NCBI GenBank assembly: GCA_025345505.1
Contig: JANVCC010000073.1
Coordinates: 10,264,628-10,328,627 of the forward strand
Source: Todiramphus chloris collaris
Lineage: Eukaryota; Chordata; Aves; Coraciiformes; Alcedinidae
Direction of reading: 5' to 3'
Length of the DNA: 64,000 nucleotides
Under the pieces are notes generated by a model. That model was not told the origin of the DNA, made no database searches, and was given only the letters and a program-made list of their open reading frames with translations. Below are positions 37,636-50,411 of this stretch, piece after piece; within the stretch, counting starts at the first letter, position 1; every line of letters starts with the position of its first letter. The position numbers and the translations under genes are program-made.

Positions 37636-38861
37636 TCATTTTTCTTGTAACTGGCTTTCTCACCTTTCAAACAAGGCCAATAACATTTTAAGTTCCCTAT
37701 TTTCTGTCCTTAGGTTTTGGTTTTCTTTCAATCATGAGACCATTGTGTTTCTAATTTCCCTTGGTTTTCCCTTTCAAAAGCCAGTGATGCTTTCAATATT
37801 TTGTTTTCAGACTTCTAAGTAGTATATTCTAGTTTTGCAATTCTCTTGAGGGAATGAAACATTTCCTTTTGCTAGCAAGATAAGCAAGCATCCAATACTG
37901 CACAAAAAATTCCTTTACCTTCATTAATCTTTGCTTCCTTCTATGTTGTTTTATCTTCTCTGACACTTTGTTCCAAAATTTTTAGGCTCAGTCTTGGGCC
38001 TGTGCATCTTGCTAGGGATGGTATACACTTACATTTTTGTTGCAGTTTATCCATGGCAATCCTGTTTTATGTCATGTAATGCAATCCCACTGACTATGCC
38101 AATTTTACTGTTGTGTTAAAGGTAAGAGTTTGGTGTTTGCTTGCCAGAGCCCCAAGGACTTACACTAAATCAGTTTTCCAAAGTCAGTGTTTGCCTGTTT
38201 TAGAACCCTGCTAAGGTCATTAACTGAGACAGTTGAAGAGTTAAAAATAGATAGGTTTAATTTATTAAAGCAACAGATACAATAGATTCAGAATTGCTGA
38301 TGATAAATATGATGAATGCACTAAATGCAAAATCGAGCTTGAGTTAGAAATTCCAGGGTGACATCTGACGCAGTGAGATGCACAGGCCTTTGTAATCATG
38401 CTGATATATAATAGTAATTCTAGGAAAAGATACACCCTGTTGTGAAGGAGCAATTCTTACAAAGAATGTGTCCCTATCTTGGGTGGACAAAAAGGAACAC
38501 AGCCTGCTGACCACCTCTTCTAGACCTTCAGTCTCCTCCCCACCAGAGAGGCATTCCCCTCATGTTGTTTTATATCTTCATCCCGTTTGTCCCTGCTTTC
38601 TCTGTGATGCCTAGCATGATCTGGGTGAAGAGTTAAGTAACATGGTCATATATGTTTAGCAGATACTCTGTTAGGATCATCACTATATTTAGGGGTGTAC
38701 ACTGTAATATTTATTTTGCAGATAATTAGTCAATGTCTTTGTGCAGACATTATTATAGGCTCCAAGATCTGTAACAAAGCTGCTAATTTTTGTTGTTTTA
38801 ACTAAAACAGGACTGTCTTATCTTCACAAGACTTCCTCCTTCAGCCTTTTAGCATGCCAGC

Positions 38862-39386
38862 TCAGCAGGTCTCTACCTCCTGAGATAGCATAAGTATCTC
38901 ATGGTCACAAACATACAGAATCACAGAATTGTGAAGGTTGGAAAAGACCTCTAAGATCACCATGTCCAACCATCCCCCACCATCCCCCCCAAAAAAACAC
39001 CACACTAAAAACCACCTCACCATCCCACTAAGCATGTCCTGAAGTACCATGTCTACACATTTTTTGAACACCTCCAGGGATGGTGACTCCACCACCTCTC
39101 TGGGCATCCTGTTCCAATACCTCACAACTCTTCTAATACCCTGTCTAAACCTCTCCTGGTGCAACTTCAGGCAATTTCCTCTAGTCCTGTTTTTATTTAC
39201 TTGAGAGAAAAGGACACCCACCTCACTACAGCTTCCTTTCAGGTAGATGCAGAGAGCGATACGGTCTCCCCTCAGACTCCTCTTTTCTAAACTAAACAAT
39301 CCCAGTTCCCTGAGCTTCTCCTCATAGAACCTGTTATTCAGACCCTTCACCAGCTTGGTTGCCCTTCTCTGAACTCTCTCCATCAA
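38862..39386 (-). pseudogene. CR1 reverse transcriptase C-terminal end
   Basis: The 174-codon frame reads the family pattern [13 protein letters not shown], then [15 protein letters not shown], then [19 protein letters not shown], the end of CR1 ORF2. The remaining about 50 codons run out into 3'-UTR and flank, because the normal stop has been lost. It is not functional alone. Confidence 0.75.
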
Positions 39387-39985
39387 CTCAATGTCTTTCT
39401 TGTGGTGAGGGGACCAAAACTGAACACACTATTTGAGGTGCAGCCTCACTAGTGCCAACTACAGGGGGACAATCACTTCCCTACTCCTGCTGTCCACACT
39501 ATTTCTGATAGAGGCCAGGATGCTGTTGGCCTTCTTGGCTACCTGGGCATACTGCTGGCTTGTGTTCAGACAGGTTCAAGCAGCACATCCAGGCCCTTTT
39601 CCACTGGGCAGCTTTCCAGCCACTCTTCCCCAGGCCTGTAGTGTTGTCTGAGGTTATAGTGAATGAAATGCAGGACCTGGCACTTGGCCTTAAACCTCGC
39701 ACAACTGGCCTTGGCCCATCGATGCAACCTGTCCAGATCCCCCTGCAGAGCTTTCCTACCCTCAAGCAGATCAACACTCTCACCCAGTCTGGTGTCATAT
39801 GCAAACTTGTTGAGGAAGCACTCAACCCCCTCAGCTACATAAGTGATAAAGATATTGAACAAGACTGGCCCCAAAACTGAGCCCTGGGGGCACCACTGGT
39901 GATGAGCCACCAATTGGATTTAACTCCATTTACTACAACATTCTGGGCCCAGCTGGCCAGTTTTTAACCCAGTGACAAGTACACC
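38915..39985 (-). mobile_element. CR1 LINE, 5'-truncated
   Basis: The tail is at the low-coordinate end (ACAGAATCACAGAATTG), followed by the 3'-UTR and the C-terminal part of ORF2, up to about 39985. It lies inside the 35756-40021 insert, near its high-coordinate end. It either jumped into the earlier retroelement or arrived as part of a composite. Confidence 0.88.
39566..39913 (-). pseudogene. CR1 reverse transcriptase catalytic region, active site lost
   Basis: The 115-codon frame has the conserved [15 protein letters not shown] (about residues 9-23) and the active-site region near residue 38. There the family FADD reads FAYD, so the first catalytic aspartate is replaced by tyrosine. The thumb region follows ([11 protein letters not shown], then [11 protein letters not shown]). 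A frameshift separates it from the C-terminal frame at 38862-39386. The copy is dead. Confidence 0.75.
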
Positions 39986-40021
39986 CAAAAGCACACTAAA
40001 TTAGCCTGTATTACTGTAACA

Positions 40022-40397
40022 TGGCAAGCTACTGAAGACTAGAGCTTGACCCTTGTGATTCCTCAGCTTTATACTGAATATTACATATATGGAATGAAAT
40101 GCTTTGTTGTCTCTACTTGTTCCCACAGGTGCAACCTTTTACTTTCTGCACCCCCCAATGTAGTACACAAGGTTTAGTAGTGACCCTGGTCTCAATAGGA
40201 ACGAGTATAAGCCAGAGCTTTTCTTCACACCACTCCTCGGTAGTAACTGTAAACATCAAGCATTATCACTGCTAAAAGCAGACACTATCTGAGAAAATAT
40301 GGCATTAACTTCAGAAAGTGCAGTTACTTAGAAGAGACTGAGATGAAAAGTAAAATCAATGAACAGAATTAGTCCTGTTCTAGGTCAAGCCAGGACA
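40022..40397 (-). mobile_element. Split LTR (family B), high-coordinate half
   Basis: It aligns by eye with 17421-17788: CCTCAGCTTTATACTGAATA (TATAAA box on minus, 40068-40073), TTTCTGCACCCC, ATGTAGTACACAAG, AGAAAGTGCAGTTACTTAG and the terminal CAAGCCAGGACA at 40397. It completes the half at 35413-35755. Confidence 0.75.
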
Positions 40398-43300
40398 GTT
40401 ATTTACAGAATTTTTCAGTTTCATAATGGAGGGAATTTACCAGCTCAGAGCCTGTGAAATACCAGAGACAAAAAAAAACCCCAAGATAGATCAGCTGGCA
40501 CTTATCTAGTATTTTTCAAGATGACATCAGAGACCTAAAAGTTCCCAGATGTGCACAGTTATTGGAGGTTCTCTCTCAGGTGAATATTGAAACTCAAGCT
40601 ATTTCAACCATAAGTTGATAACAGAGTCAGAAATATTTATTCCAGTGAAATATTTTCTGTGCATACTCCTAGTAATTTTGTTTGTGCCCTTCTCTTTCTC
40701 CATGCTGAGGAAAGAAGCTAAGACCTCACCCATTTGGACAGAATTCCACTTCTAGCACTGACTCAGAACTTTCCAAAAGAAACATTTGTGCCCTAAATGA
40801 ATGCCTGAGTTTTACTGCTTTGAACAAGGTATCTTGTGAATTAACAGAGAATTAGTTAATATAAATTTAATGTCCAAATGCTTATTCCTGATGTTTTTAT
40901 CCTGTTAAATTTCTCTATTACACATGATCACATTGATTTCAGTTGGACTAGTTAGGCAGCATGATACTTCTCAGTGAAGCAGGACGGGATTGGGTCCAGA
41001 GTACTTTATCAAAGGAGACAAATGCTTCCAAAATGCTGGTATGTGAATATCTATTATATATTCTGTATATATAGGTTTAATTATAAAATATTGTTGCATT
41101 ATTTCTATTATGTACCTGCTTATGTGTACTCTAGTTTTGTATTAAATCTCTAGATGACCTGACATTAAAACACGCAACTGTGTTTTCCTTTAGGCATCAT
41201 GGACATTATTTTTTCTTCCACAGTATGTTCAGACTCAGTTTGGTGAGAGGGCAGCTATATATTACTGTTTTAAACTCTTGAGATAGGCTGCAAAGAATAT
41301 TTGAACTATTCTTCTGCAACAGTGTGGCATATTTCTCTCTCTTGTGTGTGGTGGTCTGACATGTCATGGAAATAAAAGTATAACCTATGACAATAAGCTT
41401 CAGTTAGTAGGTAACAATGACCATGATAAATTTTCTGACCATGATAATTCCTTTTCTGTCAGGACACAGGTTAGTTTACAGTTCTGTTTTGGTTCAAAGC
41501 AGTTTTGAGATACAATTCCCAACCATGCCCTTTTTCCACATGTTGCTTTGTTTCACACAGTGCTTTGGAGATTTCTGAATGAGACTCTTCTGGGGGGCAA
41601 GTGAATGTGATATTTCTCTTCTGATGCACACCAAATATGCTCCATATGTAAGGCCTGAACCTTACATTTGGTCCTCTGGACAGGTTAAATTCCCTTGTGG
41701 TAATGATGTCTAGTCCAGAAAACTAGCTCAAATGTAGCATAAAGAAAAAACATGTAATGCAAATGTAGGGGCTTTAGCAGCAGCTTTGAATTAATAGTGA
41801 GACAAATTACAGGCTCATATAGACAAAACCAGAACATTAGAATGGTGGTATTCAAAGGCAGTAGCTTATATCTTGCTACTGACTATACAGCAGTTTGGTG
41901 CTTGCATTGAACCTTAGCCTGCTGAAGTCAGATGCTTACACTGGGAGTGTCCATTCACTTTTAAGCTTTGACTGTATCAGATTTATAAAAACAACTTGCA
42001 TAACTGTGAATCAAAAATATTCATTATCTTTACCTCTATCACAGAGGAACTACAAATCATGATTAATCAAAATTGATGTATGACTTTAACGTACAAAGTA
42101 TTTTCAGCCTTGAAGGTGCTAAGACAACTAACTTCTGAGCAACTTCAACCAAACACATATATTCATCTGTCGTGGAGAAGTCATCAGCACACAGCACACT
42201 AAATGACACATAATTTTTTTCCACTAATTTTATTACAGCATTGTTCTTCATACCCTGCATAATTAAAGGTCTGTCACCATCTCTATTAGAAACCTCTATA
42301 TTTGCTGGTTTATAACTTTGCCCATAATTTACTCTGAAAGAGAAACTGCAGTATGGCATCTTGTCACAATCATGGGTTCTTCTTGCTCTGACTAAAAATA
42401 AAAGCTAGGTTTTTCAGAAGTGATTAATCAATTGCACCCTTCTGGTTTAATCTGGGTTATGAATCTCCAAGGGCGAGTAGAAGAATCTATCTTTCCTGCA
42501 AAACAAGCTTCATAGGGCGCTCATTTCAAAATTGTTGCTCTTGTCTAATAAAGTGTTCGTTACTTTTTTGAAACAAAGGAGTCACCAGAAATACAGTATT
42601 TGATGTCAGATGCTCACTGCAGTGTTCTGATACAAAGGAGTTTTCTCTTTCAAAGTAAAATTTGGCACCATTGGCTTCATGTCTTCTGGTATTTAAAAGC
42701 AAGCCAAATGTCTGAGGGAAAATATGTAACAGGACAGGCGTAGCACATATACTTATAAAGATTAAAGACATTCTAAATGAATACTGACATGAACTGCTAG
42801 GAATGTTCTGAAGATGCTGTCTGGCTATTTTATGACTGTTTCATGCACAACTACTGATTTTGTAATGGCATATTGTGAAGCCTTATAACGATCTGATAGA
42901 ATTTCAATTGGTCCTTCTAGGTCTGTTTTTCACATTCTTCTTTGGCAATGAAATCTGAACTGTTATGCAAAGGACACAATCTACTGTCTCTTACGATCAT
43001 GACAAAGCTATAAAATGACCATTCTTTTGTAGACCATGGCATTTTAAAATGCTTCTGATTTTACTGTCTCTTTTCTGTTACTGTGTTTATCCTTCCATAT
43101 CTCAGTAACACTATAGATGATGCTATTTTATATCACAGCTCCAAGACATCCCTTTTCTTATGGGAACTGAATTGGATCCAAGATAAAAGTATTCTTAATC
43201 TTCAGAGAGATTGACAAGGCTGCTTCAGCTTTACACCTCTTTGTAAATCCATTCAGTTGCTTTACCATCCTTTGGCATAAACCCAAAAATTTCCTAAAAT

Positions 43301-45204
43301 ATCTGCGCCACAGTGGATCACAAGTGATCACAACTACAGTCATAATTATTGTCCATGAAGGTTAACAGAGGGAAAAACAGTGAGTATTGTTAGGAAAAGA
43401 TAAGGAAAGAGAAGGAAGAGGAAGGGAACTTGTACTGTTCTCTAGTCCTCCATTTGAGTGGAGGAAATTCATGTCTTTTCAGATGATCTTACAGCACTGC
43501 CTACTCCTGATGTAAAATGCTCTGCTGAATAGTGTAAGTGTTGGAAAAGGGGTAGATATACCAGGCAAAGAAGTACCAGTTGAGGAGAGTCCATATTTAG
43601 GACAGAGCTTTATGCTGTTAATTTAACTAAGCACTTGAGGATGTGTCTGTGTCACCCAGTTCTGAGAGGTAGGTATGTATGTGTTCAACGTTTGACACGC
43701 ATTATGCTGAATATGTGGGGCATTTTTACAAGGATCTATGGCTGAAGACCTGCTTAAATGCTCTTTCGAGCATTTCGAAAATTAAGCATTTCAAAAATAG
43801 TCAGAGAGCTCTGTGAATTAAAATACCTGCCTTGTTCAAAGGGAGTCCTTGAGTTTTCAGTCCATGCTGAACTTGGATGTGCACTGTCCACCACATGTGT
43901 GCACCTGCACTCTAACTTCAGTGGGAAGGCTCACAGAGAGGTCATCAGAATAAGGTATGCTTGAGAGCAAGCACAGGACACTGTTCTGTGTGCCTGGCAG
44001 AAGAAGGTTTGCTGGTTGAAATAAATTATGTAGCATCTGCAAACAGTTTAAGGTCAGATACATTTTGTCACTTCCCAGTGACTGCCACTCCATATGAATC
44101 CTAAACATTGCTGGCATTGATTTAAGTCTATAACTGTTGCAAACAGAAGAGCGCCAGTCACATTTTTAGCAGAAACATAAAAATGCTGACATCTTTTTTT
44201 TCTTTCTTGACTGCTCCATATATTATGTTTCTAATAGATGCCTCTCTTAAATTTCAGACAGTAAATAATTTCTCTTTTGCTTCTCCTGCTTCCCTTATGA
44301 TGGCTTCTGAGTCTGTTTGAATGAAGACTTGGCTGCATTACTAGCCCTGCATAAATCACATCGGCCCCTGTGTCTGTGTATGGAATAGCAGCACATGCAG
44401 GTCTCCTATTTATAAAAGAGGGGATTAAGAACAGAGTAAGCACACTGATTCTGCTATTCCCCCAGAGCGTGCTTCATCTAACTATTCTGCTATATGCTTG
44501 GCATATTTTTGATTAATGTCTGTGTAATAGATGAATGTATTGTAAACATACAGAATGAAAGCAGTTATTAAATTTAGTCTGAATTACTTCTCTTGCTTGA
44601 AAAAAAAAAAAAAAGCCCCTCTCCAAACCAAAAGATCTTTTATCATTAATTCTAGAAGCAAACAGAAGTATTTCTAAGGATCATATCTTCCCAAACAAGG
44701 AGTTGAAGGAAAAATAGGAAAGAGTCCTGTAAGAAGATCAAAGAAGGGAAATAATTCTCTAAAACTTAAAACTCAATTTTGGTGATCAAAAGTAGGCCTT
44801 TAAATGTATTTTTCTCCAAGATTTTTAGTTTATGAGAGTTGAGTGTCTCACACTTGTCCCAAGACTGTCAGGATTAAACTTCTGTATCTAAATAAGTGAT
44901 TGTATGTTGATTTAGAATTATGAAATTTGATTTGCCTTTGTTGCCACTCCTATGTTGACCTGGGAATACTAATGTCTTCTTTGTGTGTCCATCACCAGCT
45001 TGAAAATTTGTCCTTGGATAGTGAGCTGGCCTAAATTTCACATCCTAACAAAACTGTGGATAATGGTAAAATGAAATTTTCCTTTTACTGATTATCCTCC
45101 AATATTATCCTGACCATCAGCAGCATTCCTTTCTGGCAATGAAGGTTAACTGCATGATGGCTCCATTTAGAAGAATGCAGCTAGGTGGGTTCAGTAAGTG
45201 CTTA
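40398..45204. other. Unique non-coding DNA (about 4.8 kb)
   Basis: No gene or repeat is supported. A 98-codon minus-strand frame (42359-42063) preceded by an acceptor-like TTTCTCTTTCAG has no motif I recognise; I note it only as a weak exon candidate. Confidence 0.5.
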
Positions 45205-46175
45205 CTCCCCTCTATTCATCACTTAGGAGCACATATGCAGTACAATGCCCAGTTTGCAGCTTCCCAACCCAAGAAATATATTGACCAAATGGAATGAGTT
45301 CAGTGAGGGCCACTAAATGGCTAGGGTAATGGGGTGGATGATGTATAAGAAAAGTCTGAAAAGACTGAGCTTATTCCATTTGAAGAAGTCATCTGACTTC
45401 AGCTACTGAATGAGTGGTTACAGAGAAGCTGAAGCTAGAGTGTTCTTAACAGTACACACTGAAAGGACAAGAATCACAATTTGCAACAAGGGAAATTTTT
45501 ATGCAACCCTGAAATAGTCTCCTAGAGAGGCTGTGAAATCCCCGTACCAGAAGAATTTCATATCTCAATTGTTTAAGACTGTTAGCAGCCTTACTTAATT
45601 TTAACTTGAACCAAACTTTAAACTTTCCTTTGTTTTCGAGTGGAGTGGTGTGATGGGTTGACCCTGGCATGGCACCAGATGCTCACCAAGCCCTTCTATC
45701 ATTCCCCCCAACTTTCATCAGCACAGCAGGCAGGGAGAGAATAAGATGAAAAGAAAAGAGCCGTGGGTTATGATAGATAAAATTGTTATTCTCTACTTCC
45801 CATTCGCAGGTGATGTCAGGATGAGTCCAGGCAGCAGGGCTCCAGAACACCTATCAGTTGCTTAGAGGATAAAGCTGAATGCCCCCCCAACCTCCTCCTG
45901 CCCTCTCCCTTTATAGTTGAGCTGACGTCATATGGTATGGAATATCCCACTGGTCAGCTCAGGTCAGCTGTATCCCCTCGCCCATCTTGCCCCCCCAGCC
46001 TCTGGTGCCGTGTGAGCACTGGCAGTCATAACACCGGTGTGTTATCAACACCCTCCAGCTCCCAGTGCTGCAGCATGAGGGCTGGATGGGGAAATGCAGC
46101 TCAGACAGACCCATTACAATTGGTTGGAACAGATGACCTCCAAGGACACATTCTAAATGCAACTATTTTATGATC
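45205..46175 (+). mobile_element. Old CR1 LINE interrupted by an LTR
   Basis: 45205-45648 follows the CR1 order by eye: TCTATTCATCACTTAGGAG, then TGAGTTCAGTGAGGGCCACT, then GAAAGGACAAGAATCACAAT, then AGAGAGGCTGTGAAATC. The sequence breaks at 45648 and resumes at 46124 with TTGGAACAGATGACCTCCAA and the tail ATTTTATGATC. The part between is the LTR described separately. High divergence suggests this is one of the older CR1 copies here. Confidence 0.7.
45649..46118 (-). mobile_element. Solo LTR nested in a CR1
   Basis: The 470-bp element has matching inverted ends: TGTGATGGGT at 45649 and, on the minus strand, TGTAATGGGT at 46118 (9 of 10). Flanking 5-mers are AGTGG (45644-45648) and ATTGG (46119-46123), which match at 4 of 5 positions. 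The low end, TGTGATGGGTTGACCCTGGC, is the 3' end of a common neoavian ERVL LTR. The TGACGTCATATGGTATGG segment resembles 6346-6366 in the first LTR. There is no internal sequence. It landed in the CR1 after that element had inserted. Confidence 0.82.
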
Positions 46176-49100
46176 TACCTGTGTACAAATATTTTGTTCT
46201 CAACTACACTGTCAGTGAGTCAAAATCGTGGGCCTTTAGTTATTGAAATATTGAAAGAAAAACAGTTTTCATACTGTGGTCTTGTCTTTTTACAGTTATT
46301 TTTCTCCCTTTTTGCCTACCCCAAACCCTGACTTCATAGTCTGTCTACAAAGTATCTGAAAACACAAGGATGGCTAATCAACTAAATATGTCCTAAGTAT
46401 TGTGTTAATGGTAGAATAAGCTCATGGATTTTTTCAGGCAAAGAATTACAGATTGTTTCAGTATTTCTAATTCAGCTATTAGTGTTCGTATTTAAGGTCA
46501 TAGGATTTTTATTTGTTTTTTTCTGCCAAATACTATTTACTGACTTAAAAAAATGCACTAGGAAAATTGTATTTCCATCATTTCATCCCCACCACCAATG
46601 TTTTGGCACAAGTGCTACTAAATGATCTTGCAAAGGGTCTGTAAATTTTATTGCTGACTGTGGAAATCCCTTTTTGAACAAGAATGTTATCCACGTACTG
46701 CAGGAATTTATTTATCAGTGCAAAGTATTAAAACCAGTAAGTACCTTCATTACTTTGACATTCCTGTACTTGTGGTTAATACCCAGCAGAAAACTAGAAT
46801 GCAGATTTAAAATGGAGATATGTGGTACAAACTAAATTCTAAACCTGACCAGATGGGATATTTGCAACAAAACCATTTAAAATCCCCCTTCCCTGTTGTT
46901 TTAAGTGCTTAATGGACTGGGGAAGATAGGTAAAGTGGTTAGCAGATGTGTCACTATCAAAGAAAATATTCACATCCTCCTCTATTATGTCAATTCTAAA
47001 GAATTAGCAATAGTAATTCGAATTTTAATAGTGATACATGGAAGGCTGTAGCAAACAGATTACTGAATGCTGCAGATATGAGAAATATAAGAAGGAAAAT
47101 TATAAAGATTGGTGTAAGCACTATGGACTAGTTACCTCCTGAGAAACCAGGACAACAGTGAATTTGAACAGCTATATTTAAATCTGTCTTTCTTCTAAAG
47201 ATGAAGAAGTTCTAGAATTAAATCAAAACTTACCTGGTGTCTCCATTTGAACCGAGAGTCCCAATAACAGTAATAAACAACCCAAATGAATTCCTTAGGA
47301 AGGAGACAGGGTAAATTTCCTGACAAAATAGACATGCTGCTTCTGGTATCTTTCTAATATATTCAATTAACAGTTGCAAGTAAAAGATAATAAGCTCAGG
47401 CTTCTCCCAATATGTTTTTAGTATTTTTCCTCCTCTTCTCACATATCTTCACATTCTCTTTTATATTGTCTTCTTACTGTGTTCTTGTTCACACAAACAA
47501 GAACTAAAAAATGAAGGAACCCACCTTCTAGAGGAACAGCTGTAGTGTGCCCAACAAAGGATGATCTTTCTTCCTGAAAAACATTTATGCAGTATTTGGA
47601 TTGACTCTTGTTTTTCTCCACCTTAGGTGATGAAATGTGTGCATTTGGTCAATATGACCTTTAATGATGTGACAGAACAGTGAGGAGAATGGTTAGGAAG
47701 AAATAATAGGAATATATCTGAGGCAGCACCTTCCTACAGCTTCTTTCATATTTTATTCTATTAAAAGAAATGCTCAATCCCTTTATTGAAATTAATATAT
47801 GAATCACAGTCACTAAAATGGTTGTGGTACTTTGAAGTTTGACTTGATTAATATGACTGTAATTTGCTTCAAAGCAAAGACTGTCATTGACAGTTAAAGC
47901 TTCCATGGAAAGATCTAGAAGATGCTTTGAGTCATCTTTTCTTGTTACCCTTTTAGTCCTTCTAAAAAGAAACTTCTGGTCACCCCCAAATTACAAGCCT
48001 CAGAGAATAAAATTGCTTAATTTCTTGATAGCTAATCTCTTTGCTGGGCTTTCAAACCATAATAAGGCTTTTCTTATAAATTACCATGTTTTGTATGTAA
48101 AAGAGAGCATCATGTGTCCTTATGTGGACTCTGCAGTACACCCAATCCAGACATTATTGTTTGCATGCCCTTTCTTAAATAAAATCTTAACTTACAGTTC
48201 TAATTTAAATGTTCAATTCTTAAAAAGCACTAAAGAAAACTTTCAAATGATGTTGATTAAATGAACAAGAATGCTTATTATATTGTTTTGAGAATATTTC
48301 TTTATATTTAAACTGTACTGCAAGGTAGTACCTCATGGGGAGCAGGCAGGATGCTTGCTGACTGAAGACAGACATTACAACGTAGCATTACAGTATGCTA
48401 ATAGCTGAACTACCTCCGCAGCAGTACAGAAAAGAAATTGTGACTCAGCCATATCTCCTTCCTTACTGCTTTTAGCTTGGGGAAGAGTGTAAATTGGCTC
48501 CTCTTATTATCCTCTGTAGAGCTGATTTTTGACCACCTTTTTCTAAGCAGTTTGTGCCGGCAGAGTTTATTGCTACTATAAACAAGTGTTTCTTAGCTGA
48601 CAAAACAACCTCCTTCACTGAAAACAAAGTAAGGCTGTATATAATGTAATTGTCCATGAAAAGTAATTTTTTAAATGGTTTCTTATTTAATTTCCCTTGG
48701 CAGTGTTACTAATATTACTATTTGATTTAGCAAAAAGAAACTTTAAATTTTTTCAACTAAACAAAAGAAACCTTCCTTCCACAGCATGTATTTAATAACT
48801 GTTCTACCCCTAAGATGTCATTTAGTGTCATTTACAGTCTGCTGCTCAAATCCCCTGGAAATAATAAAGCAGGGGTTAGATATTTATTTTTCATTGGTTT
48901 TAAATAAGGCCTTGTTTAATCCCTAAGCGAAAGACTTGACCTTCTCCTCCAGGAAAAGAAACTGATAATACCTATGCATGAGTAACTACACATAACTTGT
49001 GCGCCACTAAAAAAAAGTCTTCACTACTTGCCTTGACATCTTTTCTATTTCTCTTCCTGTAGGTGTATGAGGGATGTGGAAAAACTTTTGCTAGTAAGCC

Positions 49101-49588
49101 AAACTGCTACATGATTTAACTGTAGGTAGTGTAAACCAGAAATATTTAATTTTTGTGAATGACTACTATACAGATAGCAATTTCCATAAAGTTGAAGCTC
49201 TTCTGATGTGTGCATGTATTGAGCTTATTTCACACCATGGGAAGATCAGAACACATTCAGTGGCCCAGATCAATTAAGCACGTGCTTGATTTGGAAGAGG
49301 TGCCACAGTGTCTCTTGTTTCCCGACATAACAGAATACTTGGCAACTTTTCCGGTGACATAAAGAGATCTTCTGAAACCCATACACCTACTTAAACTCTT
49401 AACATCTTTGACTTGGAGGAATCATTTCCTAAATTGATACCCTTAATTTCCAAGAATTCACTAATCAGGTTATGGACGTTAGAGGCAGAAGAAAGAAGCA
49501 TCTTTCTCTTTTACTTGAAGAAAAATATCTTCAGAATAAAATCATCAATGCTGTACTATATTGAGCATTTACTGAACTAAAGTCTCTT
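46176..49588. other. Unique non-coding DNA
   Basis: No gene is recognised. A 125-codon plus-strand frame (47887-48264) overlaps opposite-strand frames and has no motif. Confidence 0.55.
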
Positions 49589-49856
49589 TTCAGTGGTGGT
49601 CCATGACAGGACAAGAGGCAATGGTCACAAACAGAAACATGAGTATCATCTGAACAAGAGGAAATTTTTTTACTGTGAGGGTGACTGAGTACTAGCACAA
49701 GTTGTCCACAGAGATTGTGGAGTCTCCATCCTTGGAGATACTCAAAAGCTGTCTGGACATTGCCCTGGGCTCTCAGTGGCCCTACTTGAGCAGAGGGATA
49801 GGACTAGAGGACCTTCAAAGCTTACTTCCAACCCCAACTATTCTGTGATTCTGTGA
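49589..49856 (+). mobile_element. CR1 LINE, 3' end
   Basis: Runs from TTCAGTGGTGGTCCATGACA through GACAAGAGGCAATGG, GATTGTGGAGTCTCCATCCT, ATAGGACTAGAGGACCTTC and CTTCCAACCCCAACTATTC to the tail octamers CTGTGATTCTGTGA. It is 5'-truncated, about 268 bp. Confidence 0.9.
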
Positions 49857-50411
49857 ATCATGTTATAAAAGTGAATAGTGTGCTTATGGTTTCATAGTCT
49901 TTTCCCTCTGATTTGTGCTAATCCAGAAGAATTCTGTCTACAAGTATTTTTTGATAACATGCATGTTTTCATATTACCTCAAGTGGGAGAGAAGTGGCAT
50001 TGTTTATGACCAGATCTAGTAAATGCCCTGGGGTTTGCTTGTTGGTACTTACATTCCCGATGAAATGATCATTGGAACTCCAGTCAACAAATTCCGCTTT
50101 TGTGCAGCCTAAAGTAATCAAACTTTAATACAGAGGCACATTTCCCCTAAATAATATTATGTCCAAATATCTATTTTAAATAATAAAAAAATAGCTGGAT
50201 TCAAAAATTAATATTAAAGAAATCTCAGGATGAAATGATGGTATGCATTTGTGTATAGCAGTGGATTCTACAAGTTGCAAAGTACTCACTGAAATGGAAC
50301 CTTAAGTAAAATGTAAAATAACCATGTCCCATGGAGGTACAGTAAAAGTAGGATGCATTTAGCCTGTGGACCCAAAACTATCATTCAGGAACAGCTGAAT
50401 GTTTCACATTG
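49857..50411. other. Unique spacer between two CR1 copies
   Basis: About 555 bp of AT-rich unique DNA. The 3' tails of the two flanking CR1 copies face each other across it. Confidence 0.6.

Larger units (their letters stand above)
35756..38914 (-). mobile_element. Inserted retroelement-like block, poorly preserved
   Basis: This is the low-coordinate part of the insert that splits the LTR. The insert starts TGTCAAGTAACACA (35756) and ends TGTATTACTGTAACA (40021). With the base before each included, the ends are imperfect inverted repeats (13 of 15 positions). TG...CA ends of this kind fit an LTR retroelement. Coding traces lie on the minus strand (37635-36446, stop-interrupted). About 38110-38850 has promoter-like text on the minus strand (TATATATCAG near 38400 and TTTAATAAATTAAAC near 38260) and could be an LTR. 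I could not match a second LTR copy to it, so the internal structure is unresolved. Confidence 0.45.

Noticed and set aside
35413..40397. Complete ERVL provirus with two matching LTRs
   Set aside because: The two LTR pieces represent different halves of one LTR, and no gag or pol similarity is visible between them.
47887..48264. 125-codon plus-strand frame
   Set aside because: No recognisable domain, no splice-like borders and overlaps opposite-strand frames.
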